A stretch of DNA of 27,413 bases from a virus. The stretch is from positions 1 through 27,413 of the IMG/VR virus record IMGVR_UViG_3300036671_000282. One strand, given 5' to 3'. A program made the position numbers and the translations under genes. This document shows positions 1 through 7,179 of the stretch, in pieces. Under the pieces are notes generated by a model. It did not search any database, was not told the DNA's origin, and saw only the letters and a program-made list of their open reading frames with translations. The stretch's first letter is position 1. The number at the start of each line of letters is the position of its first letter.

Positions 1-1
1 T

Positions 2-1039
2 CCTAACCTTTCTCCTGAACCCGAGACAACGCCTGAACCAATACTAACACCTGCTCCTGAGCCAATACCATTGACACCAGTAGTTAAGCCACAGCCACAA
101 CCAGAACCTCAGCCACAGCCACAGCCACAACCAGAACCTCAGCCACAGCCACAGCCACAACCAGAACCTCAGCCACAGCCACAGCCACAACCAGAACCTC
201 AGCCACAGCCACAGCCACAACCAGAACCTCAGCCACAGCCACAGCCACAACCAGAACCTCAGCCACAGCCACAGCCAGAACCAAAGCCAGAACTAGGGCC
301 ACAGCCACAACCAGAACCTCAGCCAAAGCCACAGCCAGAACCAAAGCCAGAACCTCAGCCAAAGCCACAGCCAGAACCAAAGCCAAAGCCAGAGCCAAAG
401 CCAGAACTAGGGCCACAGCCAGAACCAAAGCCAGAGCCAAAGCCAGAACCAAAGCCAGAGCCAAAGCCAGAACCAAAGCCAGAGCCAAAGCCAGAACTAG
501 GGCCACAGCCAGAACCAAAGCCAGAACCAAAGCCAGAACTAGGGCCACAGCCAGAACCTAAGCCTATTACTAATGAAGAAAAAATAGCAGTTGCTGGAGT
601 TCTTGTAGCATCATTAGCACCAAATGAAGCACTTACTTCTGCGGAAATAAAAGAAGCAGGAATTGAGTATCAAGATTTACCACCAGAAACTCCTGTTGAG
701 GTTAGACAGGATGAGAACGAAAACAAAGTTATAATTACTGCAGAAGTCGCTGCTCAAGTTGAACTCATATCAGATCCAGCCGCATTTACTGCAGAATTAT
801 TTTCAAATCCAGGAGCAGCATTAGCAGCACTTGGAAGCATTGGAGCAGATATGTCTCCAGAAGAAAGAGAAGAAGCAACCGAGATGGTTGTTGTAACAGT
901 TGTTGCTACAGGGGCTGCTATAGCAGCAGCAGGAGCAGCAGGACCCACTGGAGGAGGATCGTCTAATTCAGGCGGTGGCTCAGGTGGAGGAGGCTCTTCA
1001 GGAGAATCCAAGGGTATGAGAAGGAGGAAAGGAAAGTGA
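2..1039 (+). CDS. X-Pro-repeat protein with Gly-rich tail, 5' partial
   Basis: The reading frame is open to the left window edge, so the N-terminus is missing; a TTG at 71 is an internal codon rather than a convincing start. The first half is a (Gln/Glu/Lys)-Pro repeat, likely an extended rigid rod as in TonB-like linkers. A folded alanine-rich domain follows from about codon 190 (beginning [17 protein letters not shown]), with a hydrophobic stretch near its end. The tail is Gly/Ser-rich and then basic (GMRRRKGK). I do not recognise the domain. A surface-exposed virion or wall-spanning protein is a reasonable inference from the rod architecture and the adjacent lysis genes. The stop overlaps the next ATG (TGATG). 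Confidence 0.8.
   Translation, partial: PNLSPEPETTPEPILTPAPEPIPLTPVVKPQPQPEPQPQPQPQPEPQPQPQPQPEPQPQPQPQPEPQPQPQPQPEPQPQPQPQPEPQPQPQPEPKPELGPQPQPEPQPKPQPEPKPEPQPKPQPEPKPKPEPKPELGPQPEPKPEPKPEPKPEPKPEPKPEPKPELGPQPEPKPEPKPELGPQPEPKPITNEEKIAVAGVLVASLAPNEALTSAEIKEAGIEYQDLPPETPVEVRQDENENKVIITAEVAAQVELISDPAAFTAELFSNPGAALAALGSIGADMSPEEREEATEMVVVTVVATGAAIAAAGAAGPTGGGSSNSGGGSGGGGSSGESKGMRRRKGK
95..274 (+). repeat. Tandem 30-bp coding repeat, six near-identical units
   Basis: The 14-mer ACAACCAGAACCTC recurs at 97, 127, 157, 187, 217 and 247, a strict 30-bp period encoding the decapeptide [10 protein letters not shown]. Beyond 274 the repeat degenerates into mixed PEPKPEPK and PELGPQ units to about 570. 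Such a perfect array can expand or contract by slippage, so rod length probably varies between relatives and may be mis-assembled from short reads. Confidence 0.9.
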
Positions 1040-1206
1040 TGAAAATTATTAAAGATTTAGTAGATCAAGCATGGACACTTCTAGGTATGTTTATTGCCTG
1101 GGTTGTTCTTGATGGCAGCGCAAAAACTATAGTTGGATATGGTATCGTATTTACTTTAATATTTTGGGGATTAACATACAAAATTAGAAATAGAGAGGAG
1201 GACTAA
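1039..1206 (+). CDS. Small two-helix membrane protein, holin candidate
   Basis: This 55-codon ORF starts [16 protein letters not shown] and overlaps the upstream stop as TGATG. A strong ribosome site, AAGGAGG at 1021-1027, lies 11 bases before the ATG inside the upstream gene. Two hydrophobic segments (about residues 13-26 and 31-47) flank a short polar turn, and the C-terminus is charged (KIRNREED). Size, topology and position ahead of the lysis genes suit a holin or accessory lysis membrane protein, but no family is recognised. Confidence 0.7.
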   Translation: MKIIKDLVDQAWTLLGMFIAWVVLDGSAKTIVGYGIVFTLIFWGLTYKIRNREED

Positions 1207-1207
1207 A

Positions 1208-1492
1208 ATGACAACTAAAAAAGTATTTGTGGCTCCAAAGAAAGAGAGCCCACAGAAGGCTCTTCCAAATATCTTAATGCGTATTGTTGCAGTGTTCGCT
1301 GCTTCTGGTTTATCAGTACTTGGTGCTGGAGCAGTAGTAGGAATTGAAACAGTTCAGGCAATTATGCTTGCAGGTTTGTTGGGCGTAGCAACAGTCATTG
1401 AAAGGCTTGCAAGGGCTTTTTTAGACGATGGCAGGTTATCATTAACAGAAATAAATGATGCATTTAGGACTGTAGACAAAAAAGCTAATTAG
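1208..1492 (+). CDS. Holin-like membrane protein
   Basis: A 94-residue protein with a basic N-terminus (MTTKKVFVAPKKESPQK) and two hydrophobic helices, about residues 24-45 and 49-68, followed by an acidic amphipathic tail (LTEINDAFRTVDKK). The ribosome site GAGGAG lies just upstream, inside the end of the previous gene, one base of spacing apart, so the two are surely co-translated. The topology resembles small actinophage holins. A second holin-like gene lies at 9171-9473. Confidence 0.75.
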   Translation: MTTKKVFVAPKKESPQKALPNILMRIVAVFAASGLSVLGAGAVVGIETVQAIMLAGLLGVATVIERLARAFLDDGRLSLTEINDAFRTVDKKAN

Positions 1493-1508
1493 TCATTGTA
1501 AGTCATAG

Positions 1509-1562
1509 TTGACAGCCCTCTCTGGGCAATGCTATACTTGAGTATACCTATCTGGAGAGGGC
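1509..1562 (+). promoter_or_regulatory. Sigma-A type promoter with nested dyads, before the Ntn peptidase
   Basis: TTGACA (1509-1514), an 18-bp spacer and TATACT (1533-1538) preceded by TG make a near-consensus promoter. A perfect inner dyad TATAC-TTGA-GTATA (1533-1546) covers the -10. A perfect 8-bp outer dyad GCCCTCTC (1515-1522) / GAGAGGGC (1555-1562) spans the core, and its right arm contains the GGAGAGGG ribosome site of the 1569 gene. The arrangement suggests a repressor operator, or occlusion of the ribosome site in read-through RNA. Confidence 0.75.
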
Positions 1563-1568
1563 TTTACC

Positions 1569-2093
1569 ATGACTTGTATTGTTGCGTTACGCCATGAAGA
1601 TAAAATTTTTATGGCTGGAGATCGTGGTGCATCAGATGATGGAACTATCTTATCTCTTGATAGTCCAAAGGTTTGGAAAGTTGGTCCTTATTTAATTGGG
1701 TATGCAGGTTCAATGGATGGCGATAGAATAAGACATAACTTTAAACCAACCCCTCCAAATCTTAAAGACACAGACAGATACATGCACACCAAGTTTATTA
1801 AAGAGTTGCGTGAATTCTATAACGAGTTCTGGATTGATACTTCAAAAGAAGGAGATTTGTCTTTAATTATTGCTATTCGTAATGAAATATATGAACACAG
1901 TTCTGGGGATATGTCTTTATCTAAATATACATTGCCATATCTATCTGCTGGGTCTGGATCTGAATATGCTTACGGGGTTTTATATGCCACAGATAAACAA
2001 AAAAATGCACGGAATAGAGTTCAACAAGCAGTATCAGCAGCAATTAAATTTAGCCCATCATGCATGGGTCCAGTTGACATAGTAAGCATTTAA
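1569..2093 (+). CDS. Proteasome/HslV-like Ntn-hydrolase peptidase
   Basis: The 174-residue protein begins MTCIVALRHEDKIFMAGDRG. After removal of Met1, the residues fall on the classical proteasome numbering: Thr1, Asp17 (AGDRG) and Lys33 (SPKVWKVG). A GYAGSMDGDRI strand follows, and a C-terminal GSGSEYAYGVLYA with a helix as in beta-type subunits. No long propeptide is present, so initiator-Met cleavage should suffice for activation, as in HslV. It is shorter than a 20S beta subunit and near HslV length. No HslU-like ATPase gene is in the window. It could act in head or tail maturation or on host proteins. Family assignment is confident; the role is inferred. Confidence 0.85.
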   Translation: MTCIVALRHEDKIFMAGDRGASDDGTILSLDSPKVWKVGPYLIGYAGSMDGDRIRHNFKPTPPNLKDTDRYMHTKFIKELREFYNEFWIDTSKEGDLSLIIAIRNEIYEHSSGDMSLSKYTLPYLSAGSGSEYAYGVLYATDKQKNARNRVQQAVSAAIKFSPSCMGPVDIVSI

Positions 2094-2102
2094 GGTTATA
2101 CT
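2074..2102 (+). promoter_or_regulatory. Leaderless promoter for the 2109 gene
   Basis: TTGACA (2074-2079), exactly 17 bp, then TATACT (2097-2102), six bases, then ATG at 2109. The expected transcription start coincides with the start codon. There is no ribosome site close to the ATG. It lies inside the last codons of the Ntn peptidase gene. Confidence 0.75.
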
Positions 2103-2108
2103 TATAAT

Positions 2109-2330
2109 ATGGATAACGAATTCAATGAAATACTAAAAGCTATGCAATCAAAAGAGTCAGAGGCTAAAGAATTTGAAATATGGCTTTTGAATGGAGTTGA
2201 CAGAGGGTGGATCTCTCCACCTTATTGCAATACACATGATGGTGGATCTGAATATATGTCAGAAGAAGAGATAGAAGAGTGGGACCAAGGCGGCGACCCA
2301 TGTGCACATGTAGTGCGATTAATAGAATAG
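2109..2330 (+). CDS. Small acidic protein of unknown function
   Basis: A 73-residue, strongly acidic protein. The middle (GWISPPYCNTHDGG) and the end (EEWDQGGDPCAHVVRLIE) hold two Cys and two His that could bind a metal. Similar small acidic proteins are common hypothetical proteins in actinophages. It should be translated leaderless from the promoter ending at 2102, and is followed after 7 bases by the subtilase. Confidence 0.7.
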   Translation: MDNEFNEILKAMQSKESEAKEFEIWLLNGVDRGWISPPYCNTHDGGSEYMSEEEIEEWDQGGDPCAHVVRLIE

Positions 2331-2337
2331 GAATAAA

Positions 2338-3249
2338 ATGAAAAAGTTAATTATTGGAGTAGTAGCATTACTAGGGTTTGCTTTAATTCAACCAGCACAA
2401 GCAGAAGATCAAAAGGTTTTGGCCATTATTGACACGGCTATTGATTCTACAAAGTTTTCATCAATTATTCACGAAGTTTGTTTTACAACAGTAAAATCAA
2501 AAAATCTTCTTCAAAATATGTCATGTCCTAATGGTGAACTATTTATGGAAGGCATTGGCGCAGCAAGTGCACCATGGCCACTACAGGTAGACTCTAAAAC
2601 CAAACTTCCAGTTCCTGGTTTGTTTAATGTAAACGGTGCAGTTTTTCATGGTGACAGCATGGTCAAGTCTGCACTAAAGGCAAACCCAAGTTTAAAGATT
2701 GTTTTTATTAGATTTAATGATGTAACTAGTCTTGGTAATCCAAGAGGAGATGCAAAAGCCTTAGCATTGGCCATTGACTGGGTGTCAAAAAATGCAGAGG
2801 CTTACAGTATCGATGCTCTTTCGATTAGTCAGTCTGCAGTAGATGCAACAAATCAAAACCGTTGCTTAACAGATACTGTTACTATTAATGCGGTTTCATC
2901 TTTAAATTCAAAAAATATTCCAGTTTTTGCTGCAACAGGAAATAATAAGCGACAAGACGTAGTTGGTTTCCCATCATGTGTTAGTGGAGTAATTGGTGTA
3001 GGAGCACTTGCTAACGACACTCAACTTGAAACATTAACAAATACAGGTCCTGGACTTGACATGGTTGCGCTTGGTAAAATAAGTATAACTAAATATAATG
3101 GTTCAGAATCGTCTGCTTCTGGAAGTTCTGTAGCAACCGTAGTATCTTCAGCAGCATATATTAACAATAACTCTTTTAAAACTTTTCAAGAGTATCTAGA
3201 GTCTCTTCCAAAGATTTTAATCAAGGGTACACCATATATTCGTAACTAA
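2338..3249 (+). CDS. Secreted subtilisin-like (S8) serine protease
   Basis: Residues 1-22 form a signal peptide (Lys-Lys, hydrophobic core, cleavage after Ala-Gln-Ala). The catalytic triad can be placed: Asp32 in AIIDTAID, His104 in FHGDSMV and Ser264 in SGSSVAT, with the oxyanion Asn near 202 in AATGNNK. At 303 residues it is a minimal subtilase, and there is no obvious propeptide between the signal and the Asp motif. It sits between the Ntn peptidase and the endolysin, so it may act at the cell envelope in lysis or superinfection exclusion. Its motifs are divergent (HGDS for HGTH, GSSVA for GTSMA), so activity is likely but not certain. Confidence 0.85.
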   Translation: MKKLIIGVVALLGFALIQPAQAEDQKVLAIIDTAIDSTKFSSIIHEVCFTTVKSKNLLQNMSCPNGELFMEGIGAASAPWPLQVDSKTKLPVPGLFNVNGAVFHGDSMVKSALKANPSLKIVFIRFNDVTSLGNPRGDAKALALAIDWVSKNAEAYSIDALSISQSAVDATNQNRCLTDTVTINAVSSLNSKNIPVFAATGNNKRQDVVGFPSCVSGVIGVGALANDTQLETLTNTGPGLDMVALGKISITKYNGSESSASGSSVATVVSSAAYINNNSFKTFQEYLESLPKILIKGTPYIRN

Positions 3250-3284
3250 AGCACAGTCCTAAGCATGACTAAAACTGCTTTCAA

Positions 3285-3357
3285 TACCCTATAACTCAGT
3301 TGGTAGAGTGCCGAACTGTTAATTCGGATGTCCCTGGATCGAGGCCAGGTGGGGTAG
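3285..3357 (+). tRNA. tRNA-Asn (GTT)
   Basis: A 73-nt cloverleaf: acceptor TACCCTA/TGGGGTA, D arm ACTC-AGTTGGTA-GAGT, anticodon stem CCGAA/TTCGG with loop CTGTTAA (anticodon GTT), 5-nt variable loop, and T stem CCTGG/CCAGG. The T loop is ATCGAGG instead of TTCGANN, so T54 is replaced by A. CCA is not encoded. It is the only + strand tRNA and sits alone between the subtilase and the endolysin promoter. Confidence 0.95.
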
Positions 3358-3359
3358 CG

Positions 3360-3368
3360 TGCTATAAT
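3360..3368 (+). promoter_or_regulatory. Extended -10 promoter for the endolysin
   Basis: TGCTATAAT begins three bases after the tRNA-Asn discriminator base. Transcription should start near 3375, leaving a short leader with the ribosome site AAAGGAGAAG before the ATG at 3401. It may drive the endolysin-to-monooxygenase transcription unit. Confidence 0.7.
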
Positions 3369-3400
3369 TATACTGCAGGACTTACAAAGGAGAAGATAAG

Positions 3401-4063
3401 ATGTCAGTAAAAGGTAGTCTAGAAGCAATCATAGATATTGCAAAGAAAGAAATTGGAACTATTGAAGGCCCAAAGGATAACGAAACAAAGTACGGAAAAT
3501 GGACTGGAATGAACTTTCAGCCATGGTGCCAATCATTTGTTTCTTGGTGTGCTTTTACATCAGGACTAAACCCAAAGAAGTACCCAAAATCAGCGTCTAC
3601 TGTTGCAGCATCCGATTGGTTTAAAAAGAATAAAAGATGGTCAGATGCTCGTAATGATGACCCAACTGCAGGAGATTGGGTTTTCTTTGATTTCCCAGAT
3701 GATGGTGTAAATAGAATTTCACATGTTGGTCTTTGCATCAAAAATAACGGGGACGGAACCATTCAAGTTATTGAAGGAAATACTTCAGGAACTGCAAAGG
3801 GAGATCAACGCAATGGAGGTATGTGTGTTGAGAAGACTCGTGGCTATGTAAAGAACAATAAAAAGAAATTACTTAACGCAGTTGTTGGTTGGGGCCGTCC
3901 AGTCTATGCGGGAGAAGAAAATGCTCCACTACTTAATAAGTTAGCAGCAACGCCTGCAACACCAGTTAAGGCTACACCTGCAGATGCTGAAAAGGAAGCA
4001 TCAAAGCCTGTTGTAAAAAAGAAGTCTTCAGGTGGTGGAGGAAAAGGAATGGTAGCCCTATAA
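3401..4063 (+). CDS. CHAP-domain endolysin (peptidoglycan amidase/endopeptidase)
   Basis: Residues 1-170 form a CHAP domain: the nucleophile is Cys43 in FQPWCQSFVSWC, the His is about residue 108 in RISHVGLC, and the third motif is VIEGNTSG. From residue 175 an Ala/Thr/Pro/Lys linker runs into the tail SSGGGGKGMVAL. No recognisable wall-binding domain is present and there is no signal peptide, so export needs a holin. The strong site AAAGGAG precedes the ATG. A similar C-terminal tail occurs on the holin-like protein at 9171-9473. The stop overlaps the next ATG. Confidence 0.9.
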   Translation: MSVKGSLEAIIDIAKKEIGTIEGPKDNETKYGKWTGMNFQPWCQSFVSWCAFTSGLNPKKYPKSASTVAASDWFKKNKRWSDARNDDPTAGDWVFFDFPDDGVNRISHVGLCIKNNGDGTIQVIEGNTSGTAKGDQRNGGMCVEKTRGYVKNNKKKLLNAVVGWGRPVYAGEENAPLLNKLAATPATPVKATPADAEKEASKPVVKKKSSGGGGKGMVAL

Positions 4064-4263
4064 TGGAATCAAATAAAAGAACCTCTCTTAAAACTATTAG
4101 TTGGGAAACATTTCACCTTGTAGTGCTTGCAGGAATTATCTTTTTATTTACTGGCGAGTGGGAGTATGCAACTCTTGGTGCTTTGATGTATATTGCTTTT
4201 GAAGCAGCAGGATACTTTGTTCACGAAAGACTTTGGGCAAGGTTTGGAAATAAGGTTAAATAA
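4063..4263 (+). CDS. DUF2061-like small membrane protein
   Basis: A 66-residue protein starting at a TAATG overlap with the endolysin stop. It carries two hydrophobic segments (about residues 17-30 and 35-50) and ends YFVHERLWARFGNK. The basic N-terminus (NKRTSLKTISWE) plus the FHERLW-like C-terminal motif match the DUF2061 membrane family. Coupling to the endolysin suggests a lysis accessory role, for instance a holin or antiholin. Confidence 0.7.
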   Translation: MESNKRTSLKTISWETFHLVVLAGIIFLFTGEWEYATLGALMYIAFEAAGYFVHERLWARFGNKVK

Positions 4264-4367
4264 TGAGAATTAAAATTATTAGGTTTGTTGTAAAGGCTTT
4301 AGGATATGAATGGTCTGGAGATAAACTAAACCTTCCAGTTTGGTATATAAAAGAAAAGAAAAAGTAG
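4263..4367 (+). CDS. Basic 34-residue protein of unknown function
   Basis: Starts at another TAATG overlap, directly after the DUF2061-like gene. The protein starts MRIKIIRFVVKALGYEW and ends in a Lys-rich KEKKK tail, so it is an amphipathic basic peptide. It ends three bases before the 2OG oxygenase gene. Unbroken coupling to both neighbours supports it being a gene; no function is recognised. Confidence 0.6.
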   Translation: MRIKIIRFVVKALGYEWSGDKLNLPVWYIKEKKK

Positions 4368-4370
4368 CCC

Positions 4371-4991
4371 ATGTATTTAAATTCATTTTCTATAGATCCA
4401 ACCTACATTGTAGGAGGCTGCATTGCCGTATATGAAGGTGCTTGGGAAGATAGTCAAAAAACTATTGAAGATATTTTGCTAATATCTTCTGATCTTACTT
4501 CAGATGCAAGTTTTGATCCTTCGCAAACTAATGGTGATTATGAAAATGGGAATAGGTTTAAACAATCAATAAGAACAAGTTCTGGTTTGTCAATAACAAG
4601 AATAGCAAAGTTTAATGAAATATTTAAACAAATTAATAATAAATGTTATGAACTAATATCTTCGTCTATTCATAATTATAAAAAAATTTTTAAAATAGAA
4701 GAAGAGATATTAGATACCAAAACTTATGGTCTTTTGAGGTACTCTCAGGAAGAACAGTATAAGTTTCATTATGATGGTAACACAGAAAGCAAAAGGGCTT
4801 TGTCTGTTTTAGTTTATCTTAACGATGATTATGAAGGTGGGGAAATTGAGTTTCCTAACTTTAAAATAAAAATAAAACCAAAAGCAGGTACTTTAATCTT
4901 GTTCCCATCAAACTATGCATACGGGCACATAGCCCATCCAGTAACCTCTGGAGTAAAATATGTTATAGCGACATGGCTGCACGATAGGTAA
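4371..4991 (+). CDS. 2OG-Fe(II) oxygenase, prolyl-4-hydroxylase type
   Basis: A 206-residue protein with the P4Hc double-stranded beta-helix in its C-terminal half. The iron ligands are His133 and Asp135 (KFHYDGN) and the distal His about 186 (GHIAHPVTSG), with Lys in GVKYV as the 2-oxoglutarate anchor where Arg is more usual. The strand pair SVLVYLNDDYEGGEIEFP is typical. It is predicted to hydroxylate a peptidyl side chain (often Pro) using O2 and 2-oxoglutarate. It is one of three such genes here (also 14642 and 20638). The substrate is not shown; the collagen-like fibre at 15528 is an attractive candidate. Confidence 0.88.
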   Translation: MYLNSFSIDPTYIVGGCIAVYEGAWEDSQKTIEDILLISSDLTSDASFDPSQTNGDYENGNRFKQSIRTSSGLSITRIAKFNEIFKQINNKCYELISSSIHNYKKIFKIEEEILDTKTYGLLRYSQEEQYKFHYDGNTESKRALSVLVYLNDDYEGGEIEFPNFKIKIKPKAGTLILFPSNYAYGHIAHPVTSGVKYVIATWLHDR

Positions 4992-4994
4992 AAA

Positions 4995-5180
4995 ATGGCA
5001 CAGTATGAATATATTTGTAATCTTTGTAGTGCAAAAACAACTAAAGAAAGATCAATTAAAGATGCTGACCCAGGATACAATTGTGAGAGTTGCAATAAAT
5101 CCTTGGTTCGTGTATACTTAAGTGTAGGAGCAGTTTTCAACGGTACTGGATTTTATTCCACTGATAACAGAAAGCAGTAG
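4995..5180 (+). CDS. FmdB-family zinc-ribbon protein
   Basis: A 61-residue protein with CNLC (residues 9-12) and CESC (30-33), an N-terminal AQYEYIC strand and the typical FmdB ending VFNGTGFYSTDNRK. FmdB-type ribbons are annotated as putative regulators and are frequent in actinophages. It follows the oxygenase by 3 bases, so they are co-transcribed. Confidence 0.85.
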   Translation: MAQYEYICNLCSAKTTKERSIKDADPGYNCESCNKSLVRVYLSVGAVFNGTGFYSTDNRKQ

Positions 5181-5186
5181 TATAAT

Positions 5187-5414
5187 ATGAATATGGTCAT
5201 AGACGCATTAGATGAAACAAAAGAATGGATCTTAAAAGCAACAGACAGATGTGATTCATGCGCTGCAGAGGCATTAGTTAGAATCACTGGACTAAATGGA
5301 GACTTAATGTTTTGTGGTCACCACTACAATAAAATTATGGATAACCCAAAAGGTTATGCAAAGATGATGAAATTTATGCTTACAGTTATTGATGAGCGGG
5401 ATAAGTTAATTTAA
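5187..5414 (+). CDS. DUF7455-like zinc-binding protein
   Basis: Residues DRCDSCAAEALVRITGLNG followed by LMFCGHHYNKI give the CxxC...CxHH signature of the small DUF7455-type proteins of Actinobacteria and their phages. There is no ribosome site, and TATAAT (5181-5186) abuts the first ATG. A second ATG at 5193 lies exactly six bases after the -10, so by the rule seen elsewhere 5193 may be the real leaderless start (two residues shorter). Related short CxxC...CxxH proteins occur at 8118 and 20475. Confidence 0.75.
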   Translation: MNMVIDALDETKEWILKATDRCDSCAAEALVRITGLNGDLMFCGHHYNKIMDNPKGYAKMMKFMLTVIDERDKLI

Positions 5415-5440
5415 AACAAAGCGAAAGGTAAAAACTACTA

Positions 5441-5848
5441 ATGTTTGAATATTATGTAAAAAAAGTAGAAAATGTTGTTGACGGAGATACAATTGATGTG
5501 ACTATTGATTTAGGGTTTGATATTTCATTTAGTTCAAGAGTTAGACTGGCTGGTATTGATACTCCTGAGTCTCGAACTAAAGACCTTAAAGAGAAAGCTC
5601 TTGGTCTTGAAGCCAAGGAGTACCTAAAGAAGACTCTTAAGGATGCCAAGTCTGTTGTCATTAAGACTGAAAAGATAAACTCATCAGAAAAGTATGGACG
5701 CATTTTAGGCTGGGTATATATTAATGGAGACACCGTATCACTTAATGATATGATGATCAATGATGGCTACGCTTGGGGATACCTTGGAGATACTAAGGTA
5801 AAAGATTTTGAGGCACTTAAAAAGGCTAGAACAAAGTCAGGTAAGTAG
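5441..5848 (+). CDS. Thermonuclease-like (SNase) nuclease
   Basis: A 135-residue staphylococcal-nuclease fold: VDGDTIDVTIDLGF, then RVRLAGIDTPES with the catalytic Arg and Asp, later SSEKYGRILGWVYI and the final helix with NDGYAWGYLG. All expected motifs are present at near-minimal length, so it is probably an active Ca2+-dependent DNase/RNase. No signal peptide is seen, so it acts in the cytoplasm or after lysis. The ribosome site GCGAAAGG precedes the start. Its end abuts the next gene. Confidence 0.9.
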   Translation: MFEYYVKKVENVVDGDTIDVTIDLGFDISFSSRVRLAGIDTPESRTKDLKEKALGLEAKEYLKKTLKDAKSVVIKTEKINSSEKYGRILGWVYINGDTVSLNDMMINDGYAWGYLGDTKVKDFEALKKARTKSGK

Positions 5849-5849
5849 T

Positions 5850-6188
5850 TTGAACTTTAGAGATGAAGATGACGCTATAGTTCAACTAATACTATCAGGA
5901 GCACTTGAGATTGCAGGCATAGATGTAGAGACTGGCGAGCCAATGTATAATTTTACAGAAAAGTTAGCAGAAGTCAGTCCAGAATTACACAATGATGTTT
6001 CTTTATACTTTTCTCGTGAAACTATGTCTTTGTGGAGTGATGGATTTTTAAATATGGATGTGACAAAAAAAAATCCAATGGTTTCTATTACAGAAAAAGC
6101 ATTAGACAGTAAAGAAATATCAAAACTAAGTAAAGAAAGTCAAAGAATTTTAAAAGAAATAACCAAGGTTATTCTTTCAAATAAGTAG
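5850..6188 (+). CDS. Conserved phage protein of unknown function
   Basis: I place the start at TTG 5850, two bases after the nuclease stop (protein beginning MNFRDEDDAIVQLIL); a TTG at 5808 inside the nuclease gene is an alternative. The remaining 112 residues have the pattern DAIVQLILSGALEIAGID followed by a Leu-rich helical region and a Lys-rich C-terminus. It is soluble and predicted mostly helical. This looks like a small conserved actinophage protein, but I cannot name its role. Confidence 0.65.
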   Translation: MNFRDEDDAIVQLILSGALEIAGIDVETGEPMYNFTEKLAEVSPELHNDVSLYFSRETMSLWSDGFLNMDVTKKNPMVSITEKALDSKEISKLSKESQRILKEITKVILSNK

Positions 6189-6209
6189 TATAATTGTTAT
6201 GGAGGAACT

Positions 6210-6629
6210 ATGGAATATTTTCTTGGATCAGCAGTAACTATGATAGCCATGTTTATAACAACAAGGCTTATTTCTTATGACAAAGTTTACAAAAAAAAGT
6301 ATGTACCAAGGTACAGCCAAAGTCATATTCATATGACAATTCTTCCTTTGCTTCCAGAAATAAAAAAATATAAAAAGAAAATGATTACTCAGTCTAGCAA
6401 GCATGAAGAAAAAATAAACATCAGGATTGTTATTTTAGAGAACAAAGCATACTTTGTAAAAAATGGAACTTTTTATTGTGCAGACATGCACGGTACGGAT
6501 ATAGATGGAGCAAGTGCAACTTTAGTTGACACAATAGGTATGGATAAGGTACAATTAGACAAGATGCTTTTTATAATGGATCAACTTAGAGACGGGAACA
6601 AAAATGATAGTGGGGATTCAAGGAACTAG
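6210..6629 (+). CDS. Membrane-anchored protein of unknown function
   Basis: The 139-residue protein has an N-terminal membrane segment (residues 3-20, FLGSAVTMIAMFITTRLI), a basic stretch, then a soluble domain with strands around KINIRIVILENKAYFV and a C-terminal helix. The ribosome site GGAGG (6201-6205) is well placed; TATAAT at 6189-6194 could supply a promoter. It overlaps the SLOG-like gene by 26 bases. Confidence 0.7.
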   Translation: MEYFLGSAVTMIAMFITTRLISYDKVYKKKYVPRYSQSHIHMTILPLLPEIKKYKKKMITQSSKHEEKINIRIVILENKAYFVKNGTFYCADMHGTDIDGASATLVDTIGMDKVQLDKMLFIMDQLRDGNKNDSGDSRN

Positions 6630-6954
6630 TAGTTTTAATGACTACAAGGTTTTTCTTAGAGCCATGGCAGTTACAATGTCTTCTTTAAAAGAAGAAGATC
6701 CGTATCTTTATATTTACTCCGCAGGACCAGGAAATATCAACTCAATGGCTATGGAATTCGCAAATTTATCAGAGCGTGGATTGAAGGCTCGTGGAAAAAG
6801 TATTAAGTATAAAGCTGTTCCTCCTTGGTGGATAACAGAAAATATTTTGGATATAAATTACTTTGCTTTTCTAAGTAAAGAAAAAGAACAGGTCTCAAAA
6901 CTTGTTGAAGAAGCAAAAACAAATAATGTCGAATACGGCATTTTCAGATACTAA
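6604..6954 (+). CDS. SLOG-like Rossmann-fold protein
   Basis: The 116-residue protein opens with MIVGIQGTSSF, a strand followed by a Gly-rich turn. A second strand and acidic/Gly loop follow (YLYIYSAGPGNINSMA), then LSERGLKARGKSIKYKAVPPWW and a final helix. This resembles the nucleotide-binding YpsA/DUF2493 branch of the SLOG superfamily, which senses or processes nucleotide ligands. It is common as a hypothetical protein in actinophages. The assignment to SLOG is from motif layout only. Confidence 0.6.
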   Translation: MIVGIQGTSSFNDYKVFLRAMAVTMSSLKEEDPYLYIYSAGPGNINSMAMEFANLSERGLKARGKSIKYKAVPPWWITENILDINYFAFLSKEKEQVSKLVEEAKTNNVEYGIFRY

Positions 6955-6968
6955 CAGAAAGAATAATA

Positions 6969-7178
6969 ATGCAAATTAAATCATTAGACAAGATGGAAAC
7001 AATTGTTAAAAATAACAAGACTTTAGTTTGGGATGGATGGACAGTAGTTAATTCCTATCCTTCTGAAAAAAGCATAACATCCTCACAAGGAGCTTTTGTT
7101 GATGGTAAATGGCACCTACAGCGTCGTTTTGTTCCTTCCAGAGATGGATGGGATATACCAGACAAGTTTGTGAGTTAG
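6969..7178 (+). CDS. Small Trp-rich protein of unknown function
   Basis: A 69-residue protein with four Trp (KTLVWDGWTVVNS, GKWHLQRRF, DGWDIPDKF). The compact beta pattern suggests a small folded domain. It is separated from the upstream gene by 14 bases and from WhiB by one base, so it belongs to the same mRNA. No family is recognised. Confidence 0.65.
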   Translation: MQIKSLDKMETIVKNNKTLVWDGWTVVNSYPSEKSITSSQGAFVDGKWHLQRRFVPSRDGWDIPDKFVS

Positions 7179-7179
7179 C

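Noticed and set aside
95-274. Possible CRISPR array
   Set aside because: Units are contiguous with no unique spacers and are in-frame coding for [10 protein letters not shown].
44-548. Minus-strand ORFs rich in Trp/Leu and Val/Ala/Leu over the Pro repeat
   Set aside because: They are mirror frames of the tandem repeat; low-complexity and without start signals.
5808-5849. Earlier TTG start for the 5850 gene
   Set aside because: It lies deep inside the nuclease gene and the added residues look unlike the rest; 5850 sits right after the stop, though without a strong ribosome site.
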